Shown here: positions 54,841 to 63,333 of the stretch, one piece after another
Layout: each line of letters begins with the position of its first letter
Position numbering within the stretch: the first letter of the stretch is position 1
From: an uncultured Clostridia bacterium
GTDB taxonomy: Bacteria; Bacillota; Clostridia; TANB77; CAG-508
Length of the DNA stretch: 64,000 nucleotides
Direction of reading: 5' to 3'
NCBI GenBank assembly: GCA_949388605.1
Contig: CASKJV010000004.1
Span: 1-64,000 of the forward strand
Notes under the pieces: model-generated
Databases searched by the model: none
What the model saw: the letters and a program-made list of their open reading frames with translations, nothing else
What the model was told of the DNA's origin: nothing
Translations under genes and position numbers: made by a program

Positions 54841-55407
54841 ATGATTGTTGCTATTGAAGGTATGGATGGGGTTGGAAAAACAACTATTGCTAAAAATATT
54901 GAAAAAAATTTAAATTTTAAATATATAAAAGAACCATTAAAAGAATTATTTGAACTTGATAATAATCATATAGAAAGGATTTCTAAAAAGATATTTGAAA
55001 CTTCAAATTCAAAATTAATAGCTTGGTATTTATCTTTGGGAGATATTTATGCATTAGATAAATATAAAAATACTAATATTGTAATGGATAGACATATACT
55101 TTTAAATTATTTTTGGAATGGAAATACAGATAGTGAAGAAATTTTTAATACAGAAATAAATTTATTTGGAAAACCAGATCTAACAATAATTTTATATGCA
55201 AGTCCAGAAATTAGAATGAAAAGAATTGCAAAAAGAAATCCAAATGATCCAGATTTATTAAAAAATAATATGAAAAAAGATGGCTATGATAAATTATTTA
55301 ACTTTGTAGAAAGATATAAATACAATTATGTGGTAGTAAATACGGAAGGAATATCAATTGAAGAAGTTCAAAATATATGTAAGACTGTAATAGAAAAGAT
55401 GTTATAA
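54841..55407 (+). CDS. Thymidylate kinase-like P-loop kinase
   Basis: 188 residues. IEGMDGVGKTTIAK (5-18) is the TMP-kinase-type Walker A. VMDRHILLNYF gives the DR motif and LYASPEIRMKRIAKRN the lid. It phosphorylates a nucleoside monophosphate or similar. Homology to tmk is clear in layout, but the lid and substrate site differ, so it may not use dTMP. No good ribosome site stands before the ATG, and initiation may be weak. Confidence 0.75.
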   Translation: MIVAIEGMDGVGKTTIAKNIEKNLNFKYIKEPLKELFELDNNHIERISKKIFETSNSKLIAWYLSLGDIYALDKYKNTNIVMDRHILLNYFWNGNTDSEEIFNTEINLFGKPDLTIILYASPEIRMKRIAKRNPNDPDLLKNNMKKDGYDKLFNFVERYKYNYVVVNTEGISIEEVQNICKTVIEKML

Positions 55408-55411
55408 AAGC

Positions 55412-55440
55412 TTGAATGTTTACATAAAATAGTGTATAAT
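55412..55440 (+). promoter_or_regulatory. Promoter of the PLP decarboxylase-like gene
   Basis: TTGAAT (55412-55417), 17 bp containing TTTACATAAAA, TATAAT (55435-55440). The spacer motif is in the opposite orientation to the others. Confidence 0.7.
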
Positions 55441-55520
55441 AGTAAAAGCGGAAAGTAGAAAATTTTAAACAGAATAGATATTAAAATTATATTAATTTTA
55501 GAATGAGGAAATATTAATTA

Positions 55521-56591
55521 ATGATAAATTTGGAAGAAAATAAATTATATTTTTATTTAAATAAAAATAAGTTAATAGAAAATTTTAATAATTATAATAG
55601 ATTAGGAAATGTATATTATCCTTTAAAAACGAATTCAAATGAAATTATAATAAAAGAATTAAAAAGTCTTGATAATAGCAATTTCTTAATTAGTTCAATT
55701 TATCATTTTGAATTACTAAAAAAGCTAGATGTGAATACTTGTAAAATTGGTTGTATGAATGTATGTTTAGAAAATGAAACTGTAAAGTATTTATATAATT
55801 CAGGAGTAAGATTTTTTACTTTTGATAATTATAGTTCACTAGTCGAGTTTTCAAAATATGCAAATTTAAAAAATGTAAAAATCCTTATTAGATTATCAAC
55901 AACAGAAATATTCTCAAATAAATTTACTCATTTAGGAGCAAATTTAAAAGAAACATTAAAAATGATTTCTTATTTAGAGGATAAAAGTAATCAATATGGG
56001 ATTTCTTTTTATATTCAAAAAGATTTAAAATCAGAAGAAAAAATAATAAATAAAATTTTTAATTACATAAAAGAAAATTTAAGTGACTTAGGTGTGAGTT
56101 TTGTTAATATTGGTGGTGTAGAAGAAAATATTGCAGATTATGAAAATATATTACAAAATTTTAAAGAAGAATTTAAAATAGATAATATAAATTTGGAAAT
56201 TGGTAGATATTTAGTAGAAGATACTATTAGTATGAAAACTAGAATTATTAGAGAAAAATTAGTTAATAATACAAAAACTATCATAATGAAAAACGGAATC
56301 TATAGTGGATTTTTTGATTTGATTTTATATAATAGAAAATTTGATATATATTTATTAGTAAAAAATAAAGAAATAAAACTCAATTATGAAAAAGAAAGTC
56401 CAGAAGATTATGAATTTGTTTTATGTGGAGGAGCTGGAGATAGTGCAGATAAAATTGGACTAATGTATATTAATTCAGAATATAAAGATTATTTACAAGT
56501 TGGTGCTGAACTTTGTATAAAAAATGTAGGAGCTTATTTTGAAGAATTTTTCATGAAATATAGTAGTGATTTAGAGAAAATTTTTATATAA
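55521..56591 (+). CDS. PLP-dependent decarboxylase homologue (group IV), lacking Cys
   Basis: 356 residues of the alanine-racemase-fold decarboxylase family (Orn, Lys and diaminopimelate decarboxylases). YYPLKTNSN holds the PLP lysine K36. VNIGGV and EIGRYLV are the phosphate and carboxylate loops. The usual GPxCDSxD near the end reads GGAGDSAD (303-310): the catalytic cysteine at the position of G306 is gone. It may use a different acid or only bind its ligand. No terminator is seen after it. Confidence 0.8.
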   Translation: MINLEENKLYFYLNKNKLIENFNNYNRLGNVYYPLKTNSNEIIIKELKSLDNSNFLISSIYHFELLKKLDVNTCKIGCMNVCLENETVKYLYNSGVRFFTFDNYSSLVEFSKYANLKNVKILIRLSTTEIFSNKFTHLGANLKETLKMISYLEDKSNQYGISFYIQKDLKSEEKIINKIFNYIKENLSDLGVSFVNIGGVEENIADYENILQNFKEEFKIDNINLEIGRYLVEDTISMKTRIIREKLVNNTKTIIMKNGIYSGFFDLILYNRKFDIYLLVKNKEIKLNYEKESPEDYEFVLCGGAGDSADKIGLMYINSEYKDYLQVGAELCIKNVGAYFEEFFMKYSSDLEKIFI

Positions 56592-56593
56592 TA

Positions 56594-56676
56594 TGAAATT
56601 CCTACTATGTAATTGGCTCAAGAAAATTGCGTATTTTTTAGTAATAGAATTCTAATTAGTACAGATAACTTATAGA
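56594..56676. repeat. Degenerate intergenic repeat, copy D
   Basis: GAAATTCCTACTATG...AAAATTGCG and TAGAATTCTAATTAGTACAG match the order found at 54501-54618, with about 80 percent identity in the second block. Not coding. Confidence 0.5.
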
Positions 56677-56775
56677 GAGAATTTCTCAGTCTTTTACAAA
56701 ACTTTAGTATATGCATATAAACAGTATTAATAATTAAAAAATAAATTGTTTTAGAAAGGAAATATAAAATTAATT

Positions 56776-57651
56776 ATGAAATTTAAAATGTTTAGTGTAG
56801 TAGTTGGAACCGAAGCGTGTATTGCTAGTTGTCCATTTTGTGTATCAGGTGTAAAGCCAAATAAGGAAAATTTACAAGAAATAAATATAAATTGGAGAAA
56901 TTTAAAAATAGCTGGGAATTTAGCCAATAGAAGTGATATAGATACTGTAATGTTAACAAGTAGAGGAGAACCAACATTATTTCCAAATCAAATAACTGAA
57001 TATTTAAAACATTTAAAAGAATTTAGATTTCCTTTTGTAGAATTACAATCAAATTGCATTCCAATTGCACTTAATAAAGAAAAATATGAAAATTATTTAA
57101 AAGAATGGTATAATGAAGGATTAACTACTATAACAATATCTGTAGTTAGTCACATACCAGAAGTTAACAAAAAAGTATATATGCCACAAAATAAGTCTTA
57201 CATAGATTTACCAGACTTAATAAAATATTTGCATGGATTTGGATTTTCACTTAGACTTACTTGTGTATGTTGCAAAGATATGATGGATACACCAGAAAAG
57301 GTAGATGAATTTATCAAATTTGCAAAACAAAATAAAGTTGAACAAGTAACTTTAAGACCTGTGAATGATGAGTTTAGAAGACAATCTGCTACAGATTGGA
57401 TAAAGGAAAATAGACTAACAGATAATGAAAAGGAAAAAATAAAAGAATATTTAGAAAATAATGGAACTAAATTATTGGAATTAGAAAGAATAGGAACTAT
57501 ATATGATGTGAATGGACAAAATGTTTGTATAAGTTTACCATTAAATAAAAATACAAGAGATACATCTCCAGAAAATGCTAGAAACCTAATATTCTTTCAA
57601 GATGGACATATAAGATATGAATGGGAAATGGAAGGTGGAATATTACTATGA
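56776..57651 (+). CDS. Radical SAM enzyme
   Basis: 291 residues. C15-x3-C19-x2-C22 in TEACIASCPFC. LTSRGEPTLF stands where GGEP is usual. A barrel with LQSNCIP and TISVVSH follows. The C-terminal part (after 240) has a single cysteine, so no second cluster is evident. The stop overlaps the ATG of the NAD-synthetase-like gene (ATGA), so both are translated together. A nucleotide or pyridine substrate is suggested by the neighbour only. Confidence 0.85.
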   Translation: MKFKMFSVVVGTEACIASCPFCVSGVKPNKENLQEININWRNLKIAGNLANRSDIDTVMLTSRGEPTLFPNQITEYLKHLKEFRFPFVELQSNCIPIALNKEKYENYLKEWYNEGLTTITISVVSHIPEVNKKVYMPQNKSYIDLPDLIKYLHGFGFSLRLTCVCCKDMMDTPEKVDEFIKFAKQNKVEQVTLRPVNDEFRRQSATDWIKENRLTDNEKEKIKEYLENNGTKLLELERIGTIYDVNGQNVCISLPLNKNTRDTSPENARNLIFFQDGHIRYEWEMEGGILL

Positions 57652-58643
57652 AAGTATATAATGAGCAATCAGATAAATTAATGAGTGATAATCTAAAAGA
57701 AATTCTTAATAATATAAGAAATACTAGAAACTTTGATGTTAAAGACTATATTAATAAAAAAGCTAATTTATTAAATGAATATATGAAAAAATGTAATTTG
57801 AAAGCTTGTGTTATAGCTATAAGTGGTGGAATTGATTCTGCAGTTGTACTTGGAATTGTTAAAAAAGCTTCCGAAAAAGAAAATTCTCCAATAGAAAAAA
57901 TTATACCAATGTTATTACCTATAACAAAATCGATTGGTGTAACTAATCAACAAGAAGCAACCCAAAGAGGAATTGAATTATGCGAAACTTTAAATTTAAA
58001 GCCATATATAGTTGATTTAACTTCAATAAATAATGAAATAAGAAAAAATTTAGAACCAGTTCTTGAAATTAAAGGAGAAGCTTGGGCAATAGGGCAATTA
58101 GGACCTTATAGTAGAACACCAATCTTATATTATACAACTAGCTTATTAAATCAAGCAGGTTTTGGAGCAATTATTTGTGGAACAACAAATAAAGATGAAG
58201 GTGCATATTTAGGGTATGTTGGTAAAGCTTCAGATGGACTAGTAGATGTACAATTAATATCAGATATACATAAATCAGAAGTATATCAAGTGGCCAAAGA
58301 ATTAGATATTCCAAAAAGCATTATAGGAGTTATTCCAAGTGGAGATATGTATGATAGCAGATCAGACGAAACTGTTTTTGGAGCATCATATGATTTTGTA
58401 GAATTATATTTAAATTATTTAAATATGGATAATATGGAAAAAGAAAAATTAATAAATAGTTTAGATGAAGAAAGCAAAAAGCAATTTGAATTTTATGGCA
58501 ATAATTTAGAAAATTTGCATAGATATAATAGTCATAAATATATTTCAAAATCACCAGCTGTACATTTAGATTTATATGATAGCAGTGTAAAAGGCGGATG
58601 GGATAGCTATTATGAAATAATAAACAAATATATGGAAAAGTAA
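57648..58643 (+). CDS. Ammonia-type NAD synthetase-like amidase
   Basis: 331 residues. SGGIDSA (59-65) is the ATP-pyrophosphatase loop. GTTNKDEGAYLGYVGK and DVQLISDIHKSEVYQVAKEL follow NadE, as does VIPSGDMYDSRSDETVFG. It lacks the glutaminase domain present in the enzyme at 50967. Two NAD synthetases in one window make a specialised substrate for this one likely. ATG at 57648 overlaps the radical SAM stop. An in-frame start at 57621 is less likely. Confidence 0.85.
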   Translation: MKVYNEQSDKLMSDNLKEILNNIRNTRNFDVKDYINKKANLLNEYMKKCNLKACVIAISGGIDSAVVLGIVKKASEKENSPIEKIIPMLLPITKSIGVTNQQEATQRGIELCETLNLKPYIVDLTSINNEIRKNLEPVLEIKGEAWAIGQLGPYSRTPILYYTTSLLNQAGFGAIICGTTNKDEGAYLGYVGKASDGLVDVQLISDIHKSEVYQVAKELDIPKSIIGVIPSGDMYDSRSDETVFGASYDFVELYLNYLNMDNMEKEKLINSLDEESKKQFEFYGNNLENLHRYNSHKYISKSPAVHLDLYDSSVKGGWDSYYEIINKYMEK

Positions 58644-58656
58644 ATATAAATAACAG

Positions 58657-58685
58657 TTGAACAATTATGTAACCTATGATATAAT
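58657..58685 (+). promoter_or_regulatory. Promoter of the small membrane protein pair
   Basis: TTGAAC (58657-58662), spacer AATTATGTAACCTATGA, TATAAT (58680-58685). It carries the recurrent TTATGTAA and extended TGA. Confidence 0.8.
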
Positions 58686-58739
58686 GAAACATATGTAACT
58701 AGAAAACAGCATCGTGCATTTGCACAAAGGAGGTACCTT

Positions 58740-59147
58740 ATGGGAATATTTTTTGTAGTATTTGAAGTAATTTGCATTATGGTAAGTTGGCTTTTTGCAA
58801 AAAGAATAGTAAAAGAACGTTGGTTAGGAGCCAAACGGATGCTTTGGGCTGAAGATGAAACAATGGATATTAATGAAATGCGACAAATTGCGGAATGTAT
58901 CTTCAATGACGAAAAAGCAAATGTTAAAAACTGTTCTGTAACAAGAAAATTTGAAGATGAAATAATTACAGAAGTAATTGTTGAAACAGAAAGAAAAAAA
59001 TTTAGTTATAAAGGAAAAAACGATGAAACAATCATAAATAAGGCTTGGACAGAAGATTGGGCAATACTATACTTTTCCTTGAAGACGTGGGCAGTTATAC
59101 ATGTTTTTACATTCCTTATAATAACTGTTATGTTGTTAATTTTCTAA
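58740..59147 (+). CDS. Small membrane protein
   Basis: 135 residues, membrane segments at about 3-20 and 112-134 with a charged, cytosolic middle (DETMDINEMRQIAECIFND). Not recognised. AAAGGAGGT start and its own promoter. The next small gene also encodes a two-segment membrane protein, 43 bases later, and both end at the terminator near 59456. They may form one complex. Confidence 0.75.
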   Translation: MGIFFVVFEVICIMVSWLFAKRIVKERWLGAKRMLWAEDETMDINEMRQIAECIFNDEKANVKNCSVTRKFEDEIITEVIVETERKKFSYKGKNDETIINKAWTEDWAILYFSLKTWAVIHVFTFLIITVMLLIF

Positions 59148-59190
59148 GAAACAATGAATTACAACAATAAAACTTATATGGAGGTGCAAT

Positions 59191-59418
59191 ATGAAATATA
59201 TTGTAATAGAAGTAATTCTTTTAATATCTTGTTTTTTTTATGTAAAAATGTTAATGTTTGTAGCAAAGAAATTATTTGGAGAAGCAGAAAATGAAAATAC
59301 TGATAATCTTTTAGAAGAACGGAATATATCAGTACAAAAAGCAGAAGCAATTCTTACAATAATAGTGTGGGGAACTTCAAATTTATTTATGCTTCCAATT
59401 GTATTGTGTTTATTCTGA
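59191..59418 (+). CDS. Small membrane protein
   Basis: 75 residues with two membrane segments (about 3-28 and 53-74) joined by an acidic loop (GEAENENTDNLLEERN). Unknown function. TGGAGGTG precedes the start. It is transcribed with the gene at 58740. Confidence 0.7.
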   Translation: MKYIVIEVILLISCFFYVKMLMFVAKKLFGEAENENTDNLLEERNISVQKAEAILTIIVWGTSNLFMLPIVLCLF

Positions 59419-59455
59419 TATAATGAAAGCTTTGTAAATTATTTCATTTTACATC

Positions 59456-59490
59456 AAATGGGGAAATTTTAATAATTTCCCCATTTTTGG
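59456..59490 (+). terminator. Intrinsic terminator
   Basis: 13-bp stem AAATGGGGAAATT (59456-59468) with AATTTCCCCATTT (59474-59486), T tail. Confidence 0.9.
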
Positions 59491-59622
59491 AAAGTAAAAG
59501 CTAAAATGTAAAATCTAAAAAATTATTAAATTGCAATAAAATTTTATAAAAATTTGCATAATCAAAAATATAAAAAGAATTAGAAAATATTAATCAAATT
59601 AATATATATTATAAATTAATTG

Positions 59623-59707
59623 GTTTATAGGTAATCCAATTATTATTTAATAGAAAATGCAGAACAGATTTATACTTAAGTAAAAACCTAAATATATAAT
59701 GTAAGGA
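59623..59707 (+). promoter_or_regulatory. Leader element of the NMNAT-PRTase fusion gene
   Basis: GTTTATAGGTAA (59623) and AAAAACCTAAATATATAA (59682), ending in the ribosome site TGTAAGGA, as in 48667-48714. TAGGT can pair with ACCTA. The distance between the two blocks differs (59 here, 22 there), as expected for a variable loop. Confidence 0.6.
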
Positions 59708-59712
59708 AAATT

Positions 59713-61404
59713 ATGAAAAATAATAAATATCTTTGGGAAATATTAAATTTAGATAAAAATTTTAAATGTTCAGAAGTAGATATTGCTTACAGTAAAATAG
59801 AAAATAAAACAGAAGAAGTAAAACGTGCATGGAAAATATTAAGAGATGAATATTATAGCGAAGTATATAAAAAGTATTTGGATATAGATACAGTTATAAA
59901 AGCCGGATTTATTTTAGATAATTTGGAACTTGAAGAAATGGACTATTATAATCTTGATTTTTTAACAACTCCTGTTAGTAAAATTATTAAAAATATAGAT
60001 AAAAGTAACCCAAAAAATCCTGTAGTTTTACTTACAACAGGTGGATTTGATCCAATTCATGATGGTCATTTATATATGATGGAATTTGCTAAAAAGACTT
60101 TAGAAAAGAATGGATATGATGTGGTAGGAGGATATTTTTCACCATCACATGAAAGTTATGTTAGTACAAAACCATATTATAAAATAAATACTTATGAAAG
60201 AGTTAGTTTATGTCAGGAAGTTATAAAAGACAGTAATTGGCTTATGATTGACCCTTGGGAATCAATGTACTGTAAAATTTATATAAATTTTACAGATATA
60301 ATTCAAAGACTTGAATCATATCTGAATAAACACATAAGTGATAAAATAAAAGTAGCATATGTGTTTGGTGGTGATAATAGCGAATTTATGTATTGCTTTG
60401 AAAATAAAGGTATTGGTGTATGTGTTGAAAGAGAAGGTTATAGCAAAATATTTAATGAAATGAAAAGTAAGATTAAAGGCAGAAATAACTTTTTTATAAA
60501 TAATAAATCAATTGTTTCCACTTATTCTTCAAGAAATATAAGAAGACAATCTTACAATTTAATAGAAAAAGATTATGAAGGCGATTATGTTATACGTGAT
60601 GAAGGCTTGATTTCAGTAAACAATTATAAAAAATTTGTTCAACAAAATATGTTGGAAAATGCTAGAATAGATTTTTTAGAAAAATTGAAGAATTTATTTT
60701 CGGAAAGTTTTGATAATCAGCTAAATATAAAAACAATAGATATGAAAGAACAGTTAGAAATTGCCCAAAATATATTAGAAAGTAAAAATACAATAAGTTT
60801 AGACACATATTATAAGGGCAAATATAACATAGAAACTAGTAGATTATTTGATATAAGTGATATACAAAAAAATTATATAAAACTTATAGGAAGAATAGGA
60901 TGCTTTTCTATAGAAGAACAAATAGAAAAAATCAAAGAGGGAAAATATATATTAGTTGATGATGATAGTGCAACTGGAAAAACAATAAGGGATGTTGTAA
61001 ATTTATTACCAAGTAAAATAAATATAGAACAAATATATTTATTGGCAAATATTTTTAATAAAAATATTTTTGATATAGTGGATTTAAGAGATTTTATAAT
61101 AGGAGCAAATTCAGGAGGATTAGTAGTTAGATTACCTAATAAAGATGTTGCAAGAGCACCATATATGCTTCCATATGTATCTTTAAAAAGTAGAGCAACT
61201 ATATGTTGCAATAAAGAAATGGAAATGTCTTTAAATTTATGGAAAATTAATAAAGAATTTTATAAAAAAATAGGTGGTAAAATTTGTTTAGAACAAGCAG
61301 ATTATGGATTTAAAAAATTAATGAATTATATTGGTTTTGATGACAATACGTTATTAACAGATATTTGTGATTGGCACATAGAAAAATTAAAACAAAATAT
61401 ATAA
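59713..61404 (+). CDS. J-like / NMNAT-like / phosphoribosyltransferase fusion
   Basis: 563 residues in three parts. 1-60 resembles a J domain without HPD (YLWEILNLDK...WKILRDEYYSEVYKKY). 103-290 is a nucleotidylyltransferase with GGFDPIHDGH (H116, H119) and a late SSRNIRR, as in NMN adenylyltransferase. 370-563 is a type I PRTase with VDDDSATGKT (415-424) as PRPP loop. One enzyme could thus join a base to PRPP and then adenylylate it. TAAGGA lies in a leader shared with another PRTase gene. Confidence 0.8.
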   Translation: MKNNKYLWEILNLDKNFKCSEVDIAYSKIENKTEEVKRAWKILRDEYYSEVYKKYLDIDTVIKAGFILDNLELEEMDYYNLDFLTTPVSKIIKNIDKSNPKNPVVLLTTGGFDPIHDGHLYMMEFAKKTLEKNGYDVVGGYFSPSHESYVSTKPYYKINTYERVSLCQEVIKDSNWLMIDPWESMYCKIYINFTDIIQRLESYLNKHISDKIKVAYVFGGDNSEFMYCFENKGIGVCVEREGYSKIFNEMKSKIKGRNNFFINNKSIVSTYSSRNIRRQSYNLIEKDYEGDYVIRDEGLISVNNYKKFVQQNMLENARIDFLEKLKNLFSESFDNQLNIKTIDMKEQLEIAQNILESKNTISLDTYYKGKYNIETSRLFDISDIQKNYIKLIGRIGCFSIEEQIEKIKEGKYILVDDDSATGKTIRDVVNLLPSKINIEQIYLLANIFNKNIFDIVDLRDFIIGANSGGLVVRLPNKDVARAPYMLPYVSLKSRATICCNKEMEMSLNLWKINKEFYKKIGGKICLEQADYGFKKLMNYIGFDDNTLLTDICDWHIEKLKQNI

Positions 61405-61469
61405 AATTAATATGTAAAGTTTCTAAAATATAAAAAGTAACAAAAGAAATAGTAAAATTAGGAGGAAAA

Positions 61470-61952
61470 ATGGCTGAAGAAATAAAAATTATAGAATATC
61501 AAGAGAAATATAAAAATGAAATAATAGAATTTTTAATAGAAGTTGCAATTGGTGAATTTGGATTTCATGAATGGGAGAAATATTTTAAAGAGAAATCATT
61601 TGCTCCATATGAAAATAATGAAGGAAAATTTCTAATAGCATTAGATAAAGATAATAAAATTATTGGTACTTGTGGTGCTTTAAAACAAAGTGAAGATTGC
61701 ATTAAATTAAATTCTTTTTACATTTCATCAGAATATAGAAAAAGTGGAATAGGAAAGAAATTATATAATCTTATATATGATTACATAGTTGAAAATGAAT
61801 ATAAAGAAATTATATTATGTACTTATGAAAAATTTGATATAGCAGTTAAATTTTATGAAAAAAGAGGTTTCAAAAAATACAAAATAGAGCATGAAGATGA
61901 AATGTGGTATAGAAAAGAATTATATTCAGAAAATACTACAGTGTTAATATAA
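61470..61952 (+). CDS. GNAT N-acetyltransferase
   Basis: 160 residues. FYISSEYRKSGIGKKLYNLI holds the acetyl-CoA loop (RKSGIG), and FYEKRGFKKY the last motif. LGVDxxGxxG-like features are absent, so it is a plain GNAT. TAGGAGG is 5-6 bases before the ATG. A radical SAM gene follows after 130 bases. Confidence 0.85.
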   Translation: MAEEIKIIEYQEKYKNEIIEFLIEVAIGEFGFHEWEKYFKEKSFAPYENNEGKFLIALDKDNKIIGTCGALKQSEDCIKLNSFYISSEYRKSGIGKKLYNLIYDYIVENEYKEIILCTYEKFDIAVKFYEKRGFKKYKIEHEDEMWYRKELYSENTTVLI

Positions 61953-62082
61953 AAAGAAAAAAATATAATATTTAACTTGGAAAAGTAAATCAATATTATA
62001 ATAGGTAGTACTTGATAAAAAAACTAAATATGTAAGGAGTATATAATATATTTTTGGTAGTGAATATATTATAAATTAGAAA

Positions 62083-63186
62083 ATGGACGAAGAGATTATT
62101 AAAAAATTTTTATCTATAGAAGATATAAGTAATAATATAACTTGTGGAAAATATTCGGCACAAAAAGAAAGTTTTTTTGAAGATATAGAAAAATGGCAAG
62201 TAGGAAAAGTAAAAAATAAAGGTGAAATAATTCCATTACAATTTACTTTTGAAATAACAAATAAATGCAATTGTAATTGTAAAGATTGTGGTATGGCAGC
62301 AAATAGTATAAAAACTGGTAAAACTAAAATGACTGAAAAAGAGGTTTTAAAATTAGTAGATAATTTATATGAAAATGGAATTCCAGCATTTGCAATTACT
62401 GGTGGAGAACCTTTTTTAGAATTTGACAATATTTGTAAAATGATTAAATATTCAGAAAATAAGTTAGACGTTAGTAAAATAATTTCTAATGGTTTTTGGG
62501 GAAATAATGTAGAATACTATTTTAAAAAACTTGAAGAGGCAAAATTGTTTACCAATAAATTCTTTGTTCCAACAATACAAATATCAATAGGAGAGCAAAC
62601 TATTCCTTTAGAAGACATTTGTAACATTATAAATTATGTTGCTGAACACTATACAAGAAAAGAATTAAATTTTGGAATTATACATACAAGACTAAATGAT
62701 TTAGAAGAATCTCAATTATCTAAATTATATAGTATATATTTAAAGAAATTTGGAGAATTTCCTAAAGATAGAATACATTTGACAGATTCATATTACGTAA
62801 ATTCTAATTATACAGAAGAAAAATTAGAAATAAAAAAGCAAACAATATATGATTTGATTGAAGAATGTGATAATAGATTTGAAAAAGAAATAGGAAAGTT
62901 TGTCAGTCCCAAAATATTTATGAAATGTAATGGAGATTGTTATCCTTGCGAAGTATTTAATACTCATAAAGCTGTATTTTTAGGAAACTATTTTGAAGAT
63001 GGAATAGATAAAATCTTAGAAAATATGAATAATAATAAATATGTGAAGTTTATTAAAAAATATGGTACACCAGTTTTTAGAGAAGTAATTCCTAAAAAAG
63101 TACTAGAAGAAAATTATTCTGAAACTCCTTGTATGGCTTGTGAATTCTGTATTAAATTTTGTGAAAAAAATAATTTGATAGATTAA
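62083..63186 (+). CDS. Radical SAM/SPASM-like enzyme
   Basis: 367 residues. C62-x3-C66-x2-C69 in NKCNCNCKDC with an additional cysteine C64. ITGGEPF follows. The last 80 residues carry KCNGDCYPCEVF and CMACEFCIKFC, so two auxiliary clusters are likely, as in SPASM proteins that modify peptides. The N-terminal 45 residues precede the barrel. The start has no strong ribosome site. It lies before the SelO-like gene, a possible partner. Confidence 0.85.
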   Translation: MDEEIIKKFLSIEDISNNITCGKYSAQKESFFEDIEKWQVGKVKNKGEIIPLQFTFEITNKCNCNCKDCGMAANSIKTGKTKMTEKEVLKLVDNLYENGIPAFAITGGEPFLEFDNICKMIKYSENKLDVSKIISNGFWGNNVEYYFKKLEEAKLFTNKFFVPTIQISIGEQTIPLEDICNIINYVAEHYTRKELNFGIIHTRLNDLEESQLSKLYSIYLKKFGEFPKDRIHLTDSYYVNSNYTEEKLEIKKQTIYDLIEECDNRFEKEIGKFVSPKIFMKCNGDCYPCEVFNTHKAVFLGNYFEDGIDKILENMNNNKYVKFIKKYGTPVFREVIPKKVLEENYSETPCMACEFCIKFCEKNNLID

Positions 63187-63333
63187 TAGAAAAAAATTTG
63201 CAAAGAAGAGATAAGTAATTAATTTTGTACACAATTTTACTTTTTATTATAAACCATTGAAATAGAAAAGATACAATTTTAAAATTATCAAATATTTCAA
63301 AATTATATAAAAAAGGAAAGGTATATAATTGTA

